Origin: an uncultured Eggerthellaceae bacterium
GTDB taxonomy: Bacteria > Actinomycetota > Coriobacteriia > Coriobacteriales > Eggerthellaceae
Reading direction: 5' to 3'
DNA length: 64,000 nucleotides
Assembly (NCBI GenBank): GCA_910584145.1
Contig: CAJTXX010000002.1
Location: forward strand, 21,633-85,632
Made by a program: the position numbers and the translations under genes. The notes beneath the pieces were generated by a model. That model was not told the DNA's origin. It made no database searches and saw only the letters and a list, made by a program, of their open reading frames with translations. Positions 55,405 through 63,246 of the stretch are shown here, piece by piece (position 1 is the first letter of the stretch; every line of letters starts with the position of its first letter).

Positions 55405-55416
55405 TCTTACAGAAAA

Positions 55417-55464
55417 ATTGTCATATGATTATTCTTGATTATCATATGACAATCATGCTATAGT
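55417..55464 (+). promoter_or_regulatory. Promoter with long inverted-repeat operator, module 2
   Basis: ATTGTCATATGAT (55417-55429) and ATCATATGACAAT (55441-55453) are perfect 13-base inverted arms, 11 bases apart. TTGATT (55435-55440) and TATAGT (55459-55464) form a promoter with 18-base spacing and an extended -10 TG. The operator surrounds the -35 box, so a dimeric regulator would control this operon. Confidence 0.7.
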
Positions 55465-55613
55465 GGCCACAATAGAATCCGGCCGATTCTCTATTCATGA
55501 AAAGGGAGGCGCCCGAAGGGCGTCCGGGGAGATCTAGAAGCTGCATGCAGGCGCTCGTGCGCAAGGCGCCTGGGGGCTTCGAGGACCCCTCGCATCTCAG
55601 AGGAGGAGAAGAG

Positions 55614-57989
55614 ATGTCAGGAACAGCGAACCCGCGCAGCGGGATGACGCGCCGGGGCTTTCTGAAAGCTGCCGGCATAACGGCAGGAGCCGTAGGCCTG
55701 ACCGGCGCCGCTAGCATGACGAGCGCCGACAGCTGGCTTGCGCCTGCCGAGGCGCACGCCGCTGGCGAGGAGACGAGCGGTTTCCTGTGCCATATGCAGC
55801 ATTGTACGTGCGCATGTTCGGTGAAGGCGACCGCGCGCGATGGCCGTCTGGTGAAGGTGGAGCCGCATAAGACGAACGATTACCGCTACGGCAAGATATG
55901 TCTGAAGGGCATATCGGAGATACAGCATATCTACAGCGCCGATCGCCTGCAGACGCCGATGAAGCGCGTGGGCGAGCGCGGCAGCGGCGAGTTCGAGGCC
56001 ATTTCGTGGGATGAGGCGCTCGACATCCTAGCTGCCGAGGTGGGGCGCATCCAAGATGCCTATGGCAAAGACGCGCTGCTCATCACGAATTCCGAGGAAT
56101 CGAAGGCTCGCTATATCCCGTTCCTGCCGCGCATCCTCGGTGCGCAGAACGGCGGTCTGACCGGGCGCGATCGCGGGCAGGGCAATGGCGTTGATCCCGC
56201 ATTCTCCACAAAGGGGCTGAACGCTAACTCGCCCATGACCATCTGGGAGTGGCCGAAGTCGAAGACCATCATCTTGATGTCGTACAACATGTTGGAGAGC
56301 GCTGTCACCTATGCGCAGGCGTTCTTCAACGCGCAGGAGGCCGGTGCGAAGATCTATGTGATCGACCCGCAGTACTCGGTGACGGCCGCGAAGGCAGACG
56401 AGTGGGTGCCCATCGTGGCTGGCACCGATCCGGCGCTGATGTTGGCGATGATCCACTACATCATCGACGCGGAGCTCTATGATGAGGGATTCATCATGGC
56501 GCATACGTCGCTGCCCTTCCTAGTTGATGCCGACAGCGGCGCTCAGCTGAAGGATGCCGCTGGCGACCCGCTCGTGTGGGATGCTGCCCGAAGCGCCGCA
56601 GTGCCCTACACCGCCATCGGCGCGGACACGGCCCTCGAGGGCGCCTATGAGGTGGACGGCCGTCAGGCCGTCACGCAGTTCGAGCTGCTGCGCTCCAAGA
56701 CGGACGGCTACACGCTGGAATGGGCCGAGGGCATCACTGATGTTCCGGTGGAGACGATCATCCGTCTCGCCGAGGACTACGCCGAGGGCCCCTCGATCCT
56801 CTCGGGCAGCTTCGGCGGCATCGACAAGTTCTCGAACAGCGACATCGCCGGCCACACCTATGCGGTGCTGGCAGCGCTGACGGGTAACTCCGGCTACGAG
56901 GGTACCGGCACCGGCAAGTGCAATGGCGGCTCGTCCACGCGCAACATCCAGCTGACGCCGTGGAGGCTGCCGGCAGAATATAAGGCCGTCACACCGCCGG
57001 TGGCCTTCTATGAGCTGCCTTATAAGGAGAACAAGGTGAAAGGCGCGCTGTTCTTCGGCGATATGCCCACGCAGTCAGCTGCAGCTGCTGACAATACGAA
57101 GGAATGGGTGAAGAGCCTGGAGTTCACGGCCCTCATCGACATCTTCCACACCTCCATCGCCGATTACGTCGATCTCATCCTGCCGGTCTGCACGAAGTTC
57201 GAGGGCACCGAGCCGGTCAACGGCATCCGCTCCTCGCACGACCACGTCTACCTCATCGAGAAGATCATCGACCCGCAGTTCGACAGCAAGACCGACTTCC
57301 AGATCGAATGCGCGATAGCTGAGCGCATGGGCTATGGCGACCTCATCCCGAAGAGCTTCGAGGAATATGTGCGCAACGCGCTCGACTCCGATGCGGCGCG
57401 CAAGGGCGGCATCACGCTGGAGGCGCTCATCGAGAACGAAGGCTACATGCCGGTGCCGAAGGCGAACGTGCTGCAGTCGCGCTTCCGCTCGCAGGAGTAC
57501 GAGACGCCCACCAAGCGCATCGAGGTGTACTACGAGAACCTGGTGGACGACGATCAAGCGCTGCCCACGTGGGTGCGCGCCGATGAGGCCTACGAGGACA
57601 ACCCGAAGCGCGAGGAGTACCCGTTCTTCTTCAATCAGGTGCGCTCCCGTTTCCGCATCCACTCGAACTTCTCGGGCGCTGGTTGGATACAAGATCTGTT
57701 CCAGCCGCATATCTCGATGAACCCCGTGGATGCCGAGCGGTTGGGGCTGGCTACCGGTGACGACGTGGACGTGTACAACGACCGCGGCAGCTTCGGCTGC
57801 GCGTTGGTGGTGGACAACTCGGTGCGCCCTGGCAGCATCACGATGGTGGAGAGCACCTACGGGCAGCATCTTAACCACGGCATCATGCAGAACGTCACCA
57901 ACACCAATCTGGTGGAGCGGCAGCGCGGGATGCTCTTCGGCCCTCAGGTGCTGTTCAACGATACGCTCGTCGCTGTGAGAAAGGCTTAG
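55614..57989 (+). CDS. Tat-exported molybdopterin oxidoreductase, module 2
   Basis: A 791-residue DMSO-reductase-family catalytic subunit. MTRRGFLKAAG (R13-R14) is a twin-arginine leader. Iron-sulfur ligands are C59, C64, C68 and C96, with an extra C66 (C-x4-C-x3-C-x27-C). AKIYVIDPQYSVTAAKADEWVPI binds the cofactor, and MNPVDAERLGLATGDDVDVYNDRG is the C-terminal Mo-cofactor block. AGAGGAGGAGA precedes ATG 55614; earlier in-frame codons lie in the long leader. The ferredoxin and NrfD anchor follow. It differs clearly from module 1, so substrate is likely different, but none can be named. Confidence 0.92.
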   Translation: MSGTANPRSGMTRRGFLKAAGITAGAVGLTGAASMTSADSWLAPAEAHAAGEETSGFLCHMQHCTCACSVKATARDGRLVKVEPHKTNDYRYGKICLKGISEIQHIYSADRLQTPMKRVGERGSGEFEAISWDEALDILAAEVGRIQDAYGKDALLITNSEESKARYIPFLPRILGAQNGGLTGRDRGQGNGVDPAFSTKGLNANSPMTIWEWPKSKTIILMSYNMLESAVTYAQAFFNAQEAGAKIYVIDPQYSVTAAKADEWVPIVAGTDPALMLAMIHYIIDAELYDEGFIMAHTSLPFLVDADSGAQLKDAAGDPLVWDAARSAAVPYTAIGADTALEGAYEVDGRQAVTQFELLRSKTDGYTLEWAEGITDVPVETIIRLAEDYAEGPSILSGSFGGIDKFSNSDIAGHTYAVLAALTGNSGYEGTGTGKCNGGSSTRNIQLTPWRLPAEYKAVTPPVAFYELPYKENKVKGALFFGDMPTQSAAAADNTKEWVKSLEFTALIDIFHTSIADYVDLILPVCTKFEGTEPVNGIRSSHDHVYLIEKIIDPQFDSKTDFQIECAIAERMGYGDLIPKSFEEYVRNALDSDAARKGGITLEALIENEGYMPVPKANVLQSRFRSQEYETPTKRIEVYYENLVDDDQALPTWVRADEAYEDNPKREEYPFFFNQVRSRFRIHSNFSGAGWIQDLFQPHISMNPVDAERLGLATGDDVDVYNDRGSFGCALVVDNSVRPGSITMVESTYGQHLNHGIMQNVTNTNLVERQRGMLFGPQVLFNDTLVAVRKA

Positions 57990-57998
57990 GTGGTCGAT

Positions 57999-58616
57999 AT
58001 GACTCGATATGGGATAGCGATAGACCTGCATCGCTGCATCGGCTGCCAGACCTGCACGCTGGCATGCAAGATGCAGAACAACGTGCCCGAGGGCATGCTC
58101 TGGAACCGCGTCATAACCGAGGGGTCCGATATCCTGGATGGTTCGGTGGGCACCTATCCGCAGCTGACGCGCACCTACGTGCCGATCGCCTGCCAGCATT
58201 GCGAGAATCCCGCGTGCCAGCGGGTATGCCCGACCGGTGCCACCTACAAGGATGATAAGGGGCGCACGCAGATCGACTATGACAAGTGCATCGGTTGCCG
58301 CATGTGCATGGCGGCATGCCCCTACAATGCGCGCTCGTTCAATTGGGAGGACCCGAAGCGCGACCCTGATATCAACTACGGTGATAAGGACGTGCCGGTG
58401 CGCCCGCGCGGCGTGGCGGAGAAGTGCACGCTGTGCAAGGAGCTCACCGACAAGGGCGAGGAGCCCATGTGCGTGCAGTGCTGCCCGGGCATGGCCCGCA
58501 CCTTCGGCGACCTTGATGACCCCGCTAGCTCCGTGTCGGAGAAGGTGCGCCAAAGCAGCGCCCGCGTACTGCTACCCGAGCAGGGCACGCGTCCTCAAGT
58601 CCACTACTACAACTAG
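57999..58616 (+). CDS. Four-cluster ferredoxin subunit, module 2
   Basis: A 205-residue electron-transfer subunit. Cys motifs are CIGCQTCTLACK, CQHCENPACQRVCP, CIGCRMCMAACPYN and CTLCKELTDKGEEPMCVQCCPG, giving four [4Fe-4S] clusters. An insert between clusters (FNWEDPKRDPDINYGDKD) is typical of the PsrB/TtrB/NrfC side of the family. ATG 57999 follows TTAGGTGG; a GTG at 57990 is also possible. It lies directly after the catalytic gene. Confidence 0.93.
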   Translation: MTRYGIAIDLHRCIGCQTCTLACKMQNNVPEGMLWNRVITEGSDILDGSVGTYPQLTRTYVPIACQHCENPACQRVCPTGATYKDDKGRTQIDYDKCIGCRMCMAACPYNARSFNWEDPKRDPDINYGDKDVPVRPRGVAEKCTLCKELTDKGEEPMCVQCCPGMARTFGDLDDPASSVSEKVRQSSARVLLPEQGTRPQVHYYN

Positions 58617-58631
58617 GAAGGCGGTACGGAA

Positions 58632-59849
58632 ATGTCTGATCTTCTCAAGAGACCGGCCTTCATCGTGCTAGCGGTGCTGGCGCTCGTAGGCATCGGCTGC
58701 TGGGTCTACCAGCTCGCAACGGGCCTTGCCATCACCGGCATGTCGAATGCCAACTCATGGGGCCTCTACATCATCATGTTCATGTTCTTCGTGGGGCTCT
58801 CAGCCGGCGGCCTCATCGTGGCGAGCTCGGCTTCGGTGTTCCATATCGAGCGCTTCAAGGCGGTCGCCATGCCCGCGGTCATCCTGTCCACGGCCTGCAT
58901 CTGCGTAGCCGGCATGTTCGTGCTCGTCGATCTGGGCTCCATCCAGAACATCTGGCGCATCTTAGCTGGCCCGAACTTCGCGAGCCCTCTTCTGTGGGAT
59001 ATGTGCGTCATCGCGTGCTATCTCATCATCAACATCCTCTACCTCGTGTTCATGAGCTCCAAGAAGGAGGGCGCTGAGCGCAAGGTGGCCATCATCTCGC
59101 GCTTCGCGCTGCCTATCGCCATCCTCGTGCACTCCGTCACCGCATGGATATTCGGCCTGCAGATAGCCAAAGAGGGATGGTACACCGCCATCATGGCCCC
59201 CATCTTCGTGGCATCTGCCATGGACTCCGGCCTGGCGCTGCTCCTCTGCGTGCTCGCAGGGTTGAACAAGTCGGGCCGCTTCAAGGCCGACAAATCCCTC
59301 ATGTCCATGCTCGCAGGGCTGCTCGGCACCTGCATCGCGGTGGACGCCTTCTTCATCGGCTGCGAGCTGCTCACGATGGCATACCCGGGAGCCGGTGGCG
59401 CTGAGGTGCTCGCCATCATGGCCGCAGGGCCTGTCGCCCCCTTCTTCTGGTTCGAGATCATAGGCGGGCTCGTGGTGCCGTTCTGCATCCTCGTGTTCGC
59501 TAAGAACCGCGCGAATATCGCGCTCGTGGTGACAGCGAGCGCGCTCGTGGTGGCAGGCGTCTTCTGCAAGCGCGTGTGGCTCCTGCTCACCGCCTTCGCC
59601 GCCCCCAACCTCGAAGGCGCCCCCGGCATAGCCCTCGGCACCTTCGCAGCCCAAGAGGGCGGCACCGCCATGTGGAGCGTCTATGGCACCTATGCGCCCA
59701 CCTTCCCTGAGATCATGATCGCCATCGGCGTGGTGAGCGTAGGCGCCATCATCTTCTGGGCCATCGCTCAGAGGCTGATGCTGGCGAAGGTGCCGGCAGC
59801 GCCCGTGCCCGCCGCCTCTCAAGAGGGCGCCGCAACGCAGGCCGTCTAG
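58632..59849 (+). CDS. NrfD/PsrC-like membrane anchor, module 2
   Basis: A 405-residue protein with about ten helices. SNANSWGLYIIMFMFFVGLSAGG near residues 38-60 is the conserved NrfD N-terminal region. VHSVTAWIFGLQIAKEGWYTAIMAPIFVASAMDSGLALLL is the quinol-site helix pair, and the protein ends with an Ala/Pro-rich tail. GAAGGCGG precedes ATG. It would pass quinol electrons to the ferredoxin subunit. Two hairpins follow the gene. Confidence 0.92.
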   Translation: MSDLLKRPAFIVLAVLALVGIGCWVYQLATGLAITGMSNANSWGLYIIMFMFFVGLSAGGLIVASSASVFHIERFKAVAMPAVILSTACICVAGMFVLVDLGSIQNIWRILAGPNFASPLLWDMCVIACYLIINILYLVFMSSKKEGAERKVAIISRFALPIAILVHSVTAWIFGLQIAKEGWYTAIMAPIFVASAMDSGLALLLCVLAGLNKSGRFKADKSLMSMLAGLLGTCIAVDAFFIGCELLTMAYPGAGGAEVLAIMAAGPVAPFFWFEIIGGLVVPFCILVFAKNRANIALVVTASALVVAGVFCKRVWLLLTAFAAPNLEGAPGIALGTFAAQEGGTAMWSVYGTYAPTFPEIMIAIGVVSVGAIIFWAIAQRLMLAKVPAAPVPAASQEGAATQAV

Positions 59850-59861
59850 CGCCATCTCTCC

Positions 59862-59891
59862 CGCTCCCGCGCCGCTCCTTGCGCGGGAGCG
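59862..59891 (+). terminator. First hairpin after module 2
   Basis: CGCTCCCGCGC (59862-59872) pairs perfectly with GCGCGGGAGCG (59881-59891). No T-run follows; it is 13 bases past the stop codon. Confidence 0.6.
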
Positions 59892-59903
59892 CTCTCTCCT
59901 GAA

Positions 59904-59940
59904 GGAAAGCCGCCCAACCCCTAGGGCGGCTTTCCATATA
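59904..59940 (+). terminator. Second hairpin after module 2
   Basis: GGAAAGCCGCCC (59904-59915) pairs perfectly with GGGCGGCTTTCC (59924-59935), followed by ATATAT. It is a likely Rho-independent terminator of the module 2 operon. Confidence 0.75.
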
Positions 59941-59945
59941 TCTCG

Positions 59946-59993
59946 CTGGGCATGTAGGATCATCAAGAATCCTTGATGATCCTACATGCCCAG
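59946..59993. repeat. Perfect 22-base inverted repeat spanning a stop codon
   Basis: Arms 59946-59967 (begins CTGGGCATGTAGG) and 59972-59993 are exact reverse complements with a four-base loop. The stop codon and last residues of the minus-strand ATPase gene lie in the right arm. No T-run follows on either strand, so it may be an mRNA-stabilising hairpin or a mobile-element scar. Confidence 0.75.
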
Positions 59994-61232
59994 AGTCTCA
60001 GGGTGCAGTAGAAAATCGAATAGGCTCGCGGTGAGGATGCCTTTCTCGTCTTGCCAGGGGTTGATATTCTCGCGCGTGATGATGATCTTCCGGAATGAGT
60101 CGTCGATGTTCAGGAATGGCCGTTCCTCTTGTTCGCGTTTTTCCTCGGTCGGCATGGCGAATGCGCACTGGATATATGCTTTCTCGTTCCCTTTGGAAGC
60201 CACGAAGTCAACCTCGCATTGTGCGCGGCTGCGGCGTTCGCCTTTGCTCGAGTCGATCTCTATCTGCCCTACGTCCACACTCCATCCGCGATACTTCAGC
60301 TCAAGGAAAACGACATTCTCCATGATGTGGTTCTCTTCTTGCTGCCTGAAATTGAGCGCTGCATTCCTTACCCCGACGTCTTCGAAGTAATACTTAGCTT
60401 GACCGCCGATATAGCGGCGACCCTTTATATTGAATCGTTCGGCTCGCTCGATCAGAAAGGCTTCAACGATAAGATCGATATAGCGCTTCACTGTCTTATC
60501 AGTAAGCCCGCGGTTCCCTTTGCTCGCGAACGTATCTGCGATCTTCTTGATGCTAGTGAGGGAACCGATCGATGATGCGAGCACTTTCACGAGCTCTTCG
60601 AGCGCGACGGAGTGGCGGATGCTATTGCGCTCGGCGATGTCGGACAGATACACCTTTCGGAAAAGATTCATCAGATATTCTGCTTTGGATTCGCCGTCGG
60701 GCATGAGCGACGCTTGCGGCATACCGCCGAAGGTAACGTAGTCGCGCCATGCATCGTCGACCGTGCTGTTTGTAGTCGTTATGAATTCGGAGAATGCCAG
60801 CGGGCATACGCGCAGCTCGTCGCCGCGTCCGCGGAATTCCGTGAGGATATCCGATGAGAGGAAGCGGGAATTGCTGCCGGTCACGTAGACGTCGAGCATG
60901 TTGATGTGCGCCAATCCGTTCACAAGGTCGGAGAAATCCTTCACATACTGTATCTCGTCGAGGAAGACATAATGCGTGCTGTCGCTGGTGATCCGTGCTC
61001 GGATGTGCTCATAGAGATGGGAGGCATCGCGCAGACCGATATTGGCGATATCGTCGAGCGCGATATCGATGATGTGGTCGCCCGGTATGCCATGTGCGCG
61101 TAGATAGTTCCCGTAAAGCGTGCTGAGCAGGTACGATTTGCCGCAGCGCCGAATACCGGTGATGACCTTGGTCATGCCATTCTCGCGCTTCTTGAGCAGC
61201 TTCTCTAGATATATCGGTCGTGCTATCTCCAT
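59982..61232 (-). CDS. AAA+-type ATPase with DUF4143 domain
   Basis: A 416-residue protein. Walker A is TGIRRCGKSYLLS near residues 24-36, Walker B is YVFLDEIQ near 93-100, and an arginine-containing sensor (VTGSNSRFLSSD) follows. The C-terminal half has a winged helix (SIGSLTSIKKIADTF) and a PD-(D/E)XK-like DUF4143 region with EVDFVASKG. Family members are common, of unknown role, often linked to mobile or defence regions. The ATG at 61232 follows GGAG by seven bases. AT content is slightly higher than in neighbours, suggesting transfer. Confidence 0.85.
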   Translation of the reverse strand: MEIARPIYLEKLLKKRENGMTKVITGIRRCGKSYLLSTLYGNYLRAHGIPGDHIIDIALDDIANIGLRDASHLYEHIRARITSDSTHYVFLDEIQYVKDFSDLVNGLAHINMLDVYVTGSNSRFLSSDILTEFRGRGDELRVCPLAFSEFITTTNSTVDDAWRDYVTFGGMPQASLMPDGESKAEYLMNLFRKVYLSDIAERNSIRHSVALEELVKVLASSIGSLTSIKKIADTFASKGNRGLTDKTVKRYIDLIVEAFLIERAERFNIKGRRYIGGQAKYYFEDVGVRNAALNFRQQEENHIMENVVFLELKYRGWSVDVGQIEIDSSKGERRSRAQCEVDFVASKGNEKAYIQCAFAMPTEEKREQEERPFLNIDDSFRKIIITRENINPWQDEKGILTASLFDFLLHPETLGM

Positions 61233-61434
61233 ATGAACTCCGAGAAAGGTGACATTTGGCAGAAAGTTCGGAGTTCCGTGATATCGGCGTGCGGCTCGGT
61301 CGCATCTTTGCGACATCGGGATCGCAACAAGAGCACGTTATTAGATGTGACGCTATGGTATGAGACCGGGGGCTTTGCGGTATCATGGTTCGCGTTGATT
61401 TTCGACCAGTTCAGATGCTGGAAAGCGAGTTTCT

Positions 61435-61746
61435 ATGAGCGAACATCTTACCGAGGCCGATGTGCGCGGCATAGCCGAGTACACGCGCATCGGCATGACC
61501 GAAGACGAGGTAGCGCAGATGACGGTCGACCTGAACGCCATCATCGACAGCCTGAGCCCCATCACCGAATACGATTTGGAGGGCGTGCCGCCCACGTTCC
61601 ATCCCATTGGCGCGCTGGTGAATGTGATGTGCGAAGACTTGGAGCGCCAGAGCTTCACCCAGGAAGTGGCGCTGCAGAACGCCCCGAAGCAGCAGGACGG
61701 CTGCTTCCTGATACCGTCGGTCCTAGGTGATGGAGGTGATCGCTGA
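61435..61746 (+). CDS. gatC: Glutamyl/aspartyl-tRNA amidotransferase subunit C
   Basis: A 103-residue GatC, the small belt that holds GatA and GatB together. Its N terminus reads LTEADVRGIAEYTRIGMTEDE, and the conserved ITEYDLEGVPPTFHP lies near 44-58. It overlaps gatA by one base. Start at ATG 61435, with GGAAAG upstream. Confidence 0.93.
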   Translation: MSEHLTEADVRGIAEYTRIGMTEDEVAQMTVDLNAIIDSLSPITEYDLEGVPPTFHPIGALVNVMCEDLERQSFTQEVALQNAPKQQDGCFLIPSVLGDGGDR

Positions 61747-63245
61747 TGACGGCTCTCGGCACCCCGTTCGGCGCCATGAGCGTGCGCGAGCTGCAAGACG
61801 GCCTGCGGGCGCGCGAGTTCTCGGCTGCGGAAGTGGCGCAGGCGACCCTCGATGTGATCGGGCAGAACGACCGCGAGCTGCACGCGTTCCTGGAGCTCAC
61901 GGCCGACATGGCGGCTGACGCTGCTTCCAAGGTCGACGCAGCCATTGCGGCTGGAGCGTTCGCCGAGGCGGGGCCGCTCGCAGGCGTGCCCGTCGGCTTC
62001 AAGGACAATATGAACCTGCTGGGCACCCACACCACGTGCTCGTCGAACATGCTGGCCGACTACGTGTCGCCCTATACGGCCACCTGCGTGGCGTACACGC
62101 TGCATGCGGGCGCGCTGCCTATCGGCAAGCTGAACATGGACGAGTTCGCGTTCGGCAGCTCCACCGAGACGAGCGCTTTTGGCCCCACGCTGAACCCGTG
62201 GGATTTCGAGCGCGTGCCGGGCGGCAGCTCGGGCGGCAGCGCGGCGGCCGTGGCGGCGGGGCTGGTGCCGGTGTCGCTCGGTTCCGACACGGGCGGCTCT
62301 ATCCGCCAGCCGGCCAGCTTCTGCGGCATCGTGGGCGTGAAGCCCACCTACGGCGTGGTGTCGCGCTACGGCGTGGTGGCATTCGGCAGCTCGCTCGACC
62401 AGGTCGGCCCGTTCGCACGCACTGTGGAGGACGCGGCGCTGGCCCTGAACGCCATCTCGGGCTTCGACGAGCACGACTGCACCAGCCAGGCGGCCGATGT
62501 GGACTTCACCGCGAACCTGGCCGAGGGCGTGCGCGGCATGCGCATCGGCATCGTGCCCGCGTTCATGGAAGCCGAGGGCCTGACCGACGAGGTGCGCGAG
62601 CGCGTGGCTGAGGCCGCGGCGAAGCTCAAGGGCATGGGCGCCGAGCTCGTGGACATAGAGCTGCCGAACGCGAAGGCCGCTATGAGCGCCTACTACGTGC
62701 TGGGCCCGTGCGAGGCGTTCAGCAACCTGGCCCGCTTCGACTCGGTGCGCTACGGCTATTGCGACCCCGGTCATGCCGACCTGGGCGCGCAGTACGAGGC
62801 TAGCCGCGCGAAGGGCTTCGGCCCCGAGGCGCGCCGCCGCATCATGCTGGGCAGCTATCTGCTGTCAGCCGGCGTCTACGACACCTACTATTGCCCCGCG
62901 CAGCAGGTGCGCACGCTGATCACGCAGGATTACGACCGCGCCTTCCAGAAGGTCGATTGCATCCTGACGCCGGTCAGCCCGCGCACGGCGTTCAAGTTCG
63001 GCGAGATCGGCGACCCCACGCAGATGTATCTGTCTGATATGTTCACCATCTCTATCAACATCGCTGGCAACGGCGGCATGTCGGTGCCGGTGGGCCTGGG
63101 CGCGCAGACGGGGCTGCCGGTGGGCGTGCAGCTCATATCGCCCGCGTTCAAGGATGCGAACATGTTCCGCGCAGCCGCTGCGCTCGAGCAGGCATACGGC
63201 CCGGCGCCCGTGGCGCCCGCATTCGCCGGGAAGGGGGCGGAGTAG
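61746..63245 (+). CDS. gatA: Glutamyl/aspartyl-tRNA amidotransferase subunit A
   Basis: A 499-residue amidase-signature enzyme that makes ammonia from glutamine to convert Glu-tRNA-Gln or Asp-tRNA-Asn. The catalytic Lys is in GVPVGFKDN. The cis-Ser and nucleophilic Ser are in GGSSGGSAAAV and DTGGSIRQPA. TCSSNML and TEPDLFG-like blocks are replaced by local variants, but length and order are normal. It is coupled to gatC and gatB. Confidence 0.96.
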   Translation: MTALGTPFGAMSVRELQDGLRAREFSAAEVAQATLDVIGQNDRELHAFLELTADMAADAASKVDAAIAAGAFAEAGPLAGVPVGFKDNMNLLGTHTTCSSNMLADYVSPYTATCVAYTLHAGALPIGKLNMDEFAFGSSTETSAFGPTLNPWDFERVPGGSSGGSAAAVAAGLVPVSLGSDTGGSIRQPASFCGIVGVKPTYGVVSRYGVVAFGSSLDQVGPFARTVEDAALALNAISGFDEHDCTSQAADVDFTANLAEGVRGMRIGIVPAFMEAEGLTDEVRERVAEAAAKLKGMGAELVDIELPNAKAAMSAYYVLGPCEAFSNLARFDSVRYGYCDPGHADLGAQYEASRAKGFGPEARRRIMLGSYLLSAGVYDTYYCPAQQVRTLITQDYDRAFQKVDCILTPVSPRTAFKFGEIGDPTQMYLSDMFTISINIAGNGGMSVPVGLGAQTGLPVGVQLISPAFKDANMFRAAAALEQAYGPAPVAPAFAGKGAE

Positions 63246-63246
63246 C

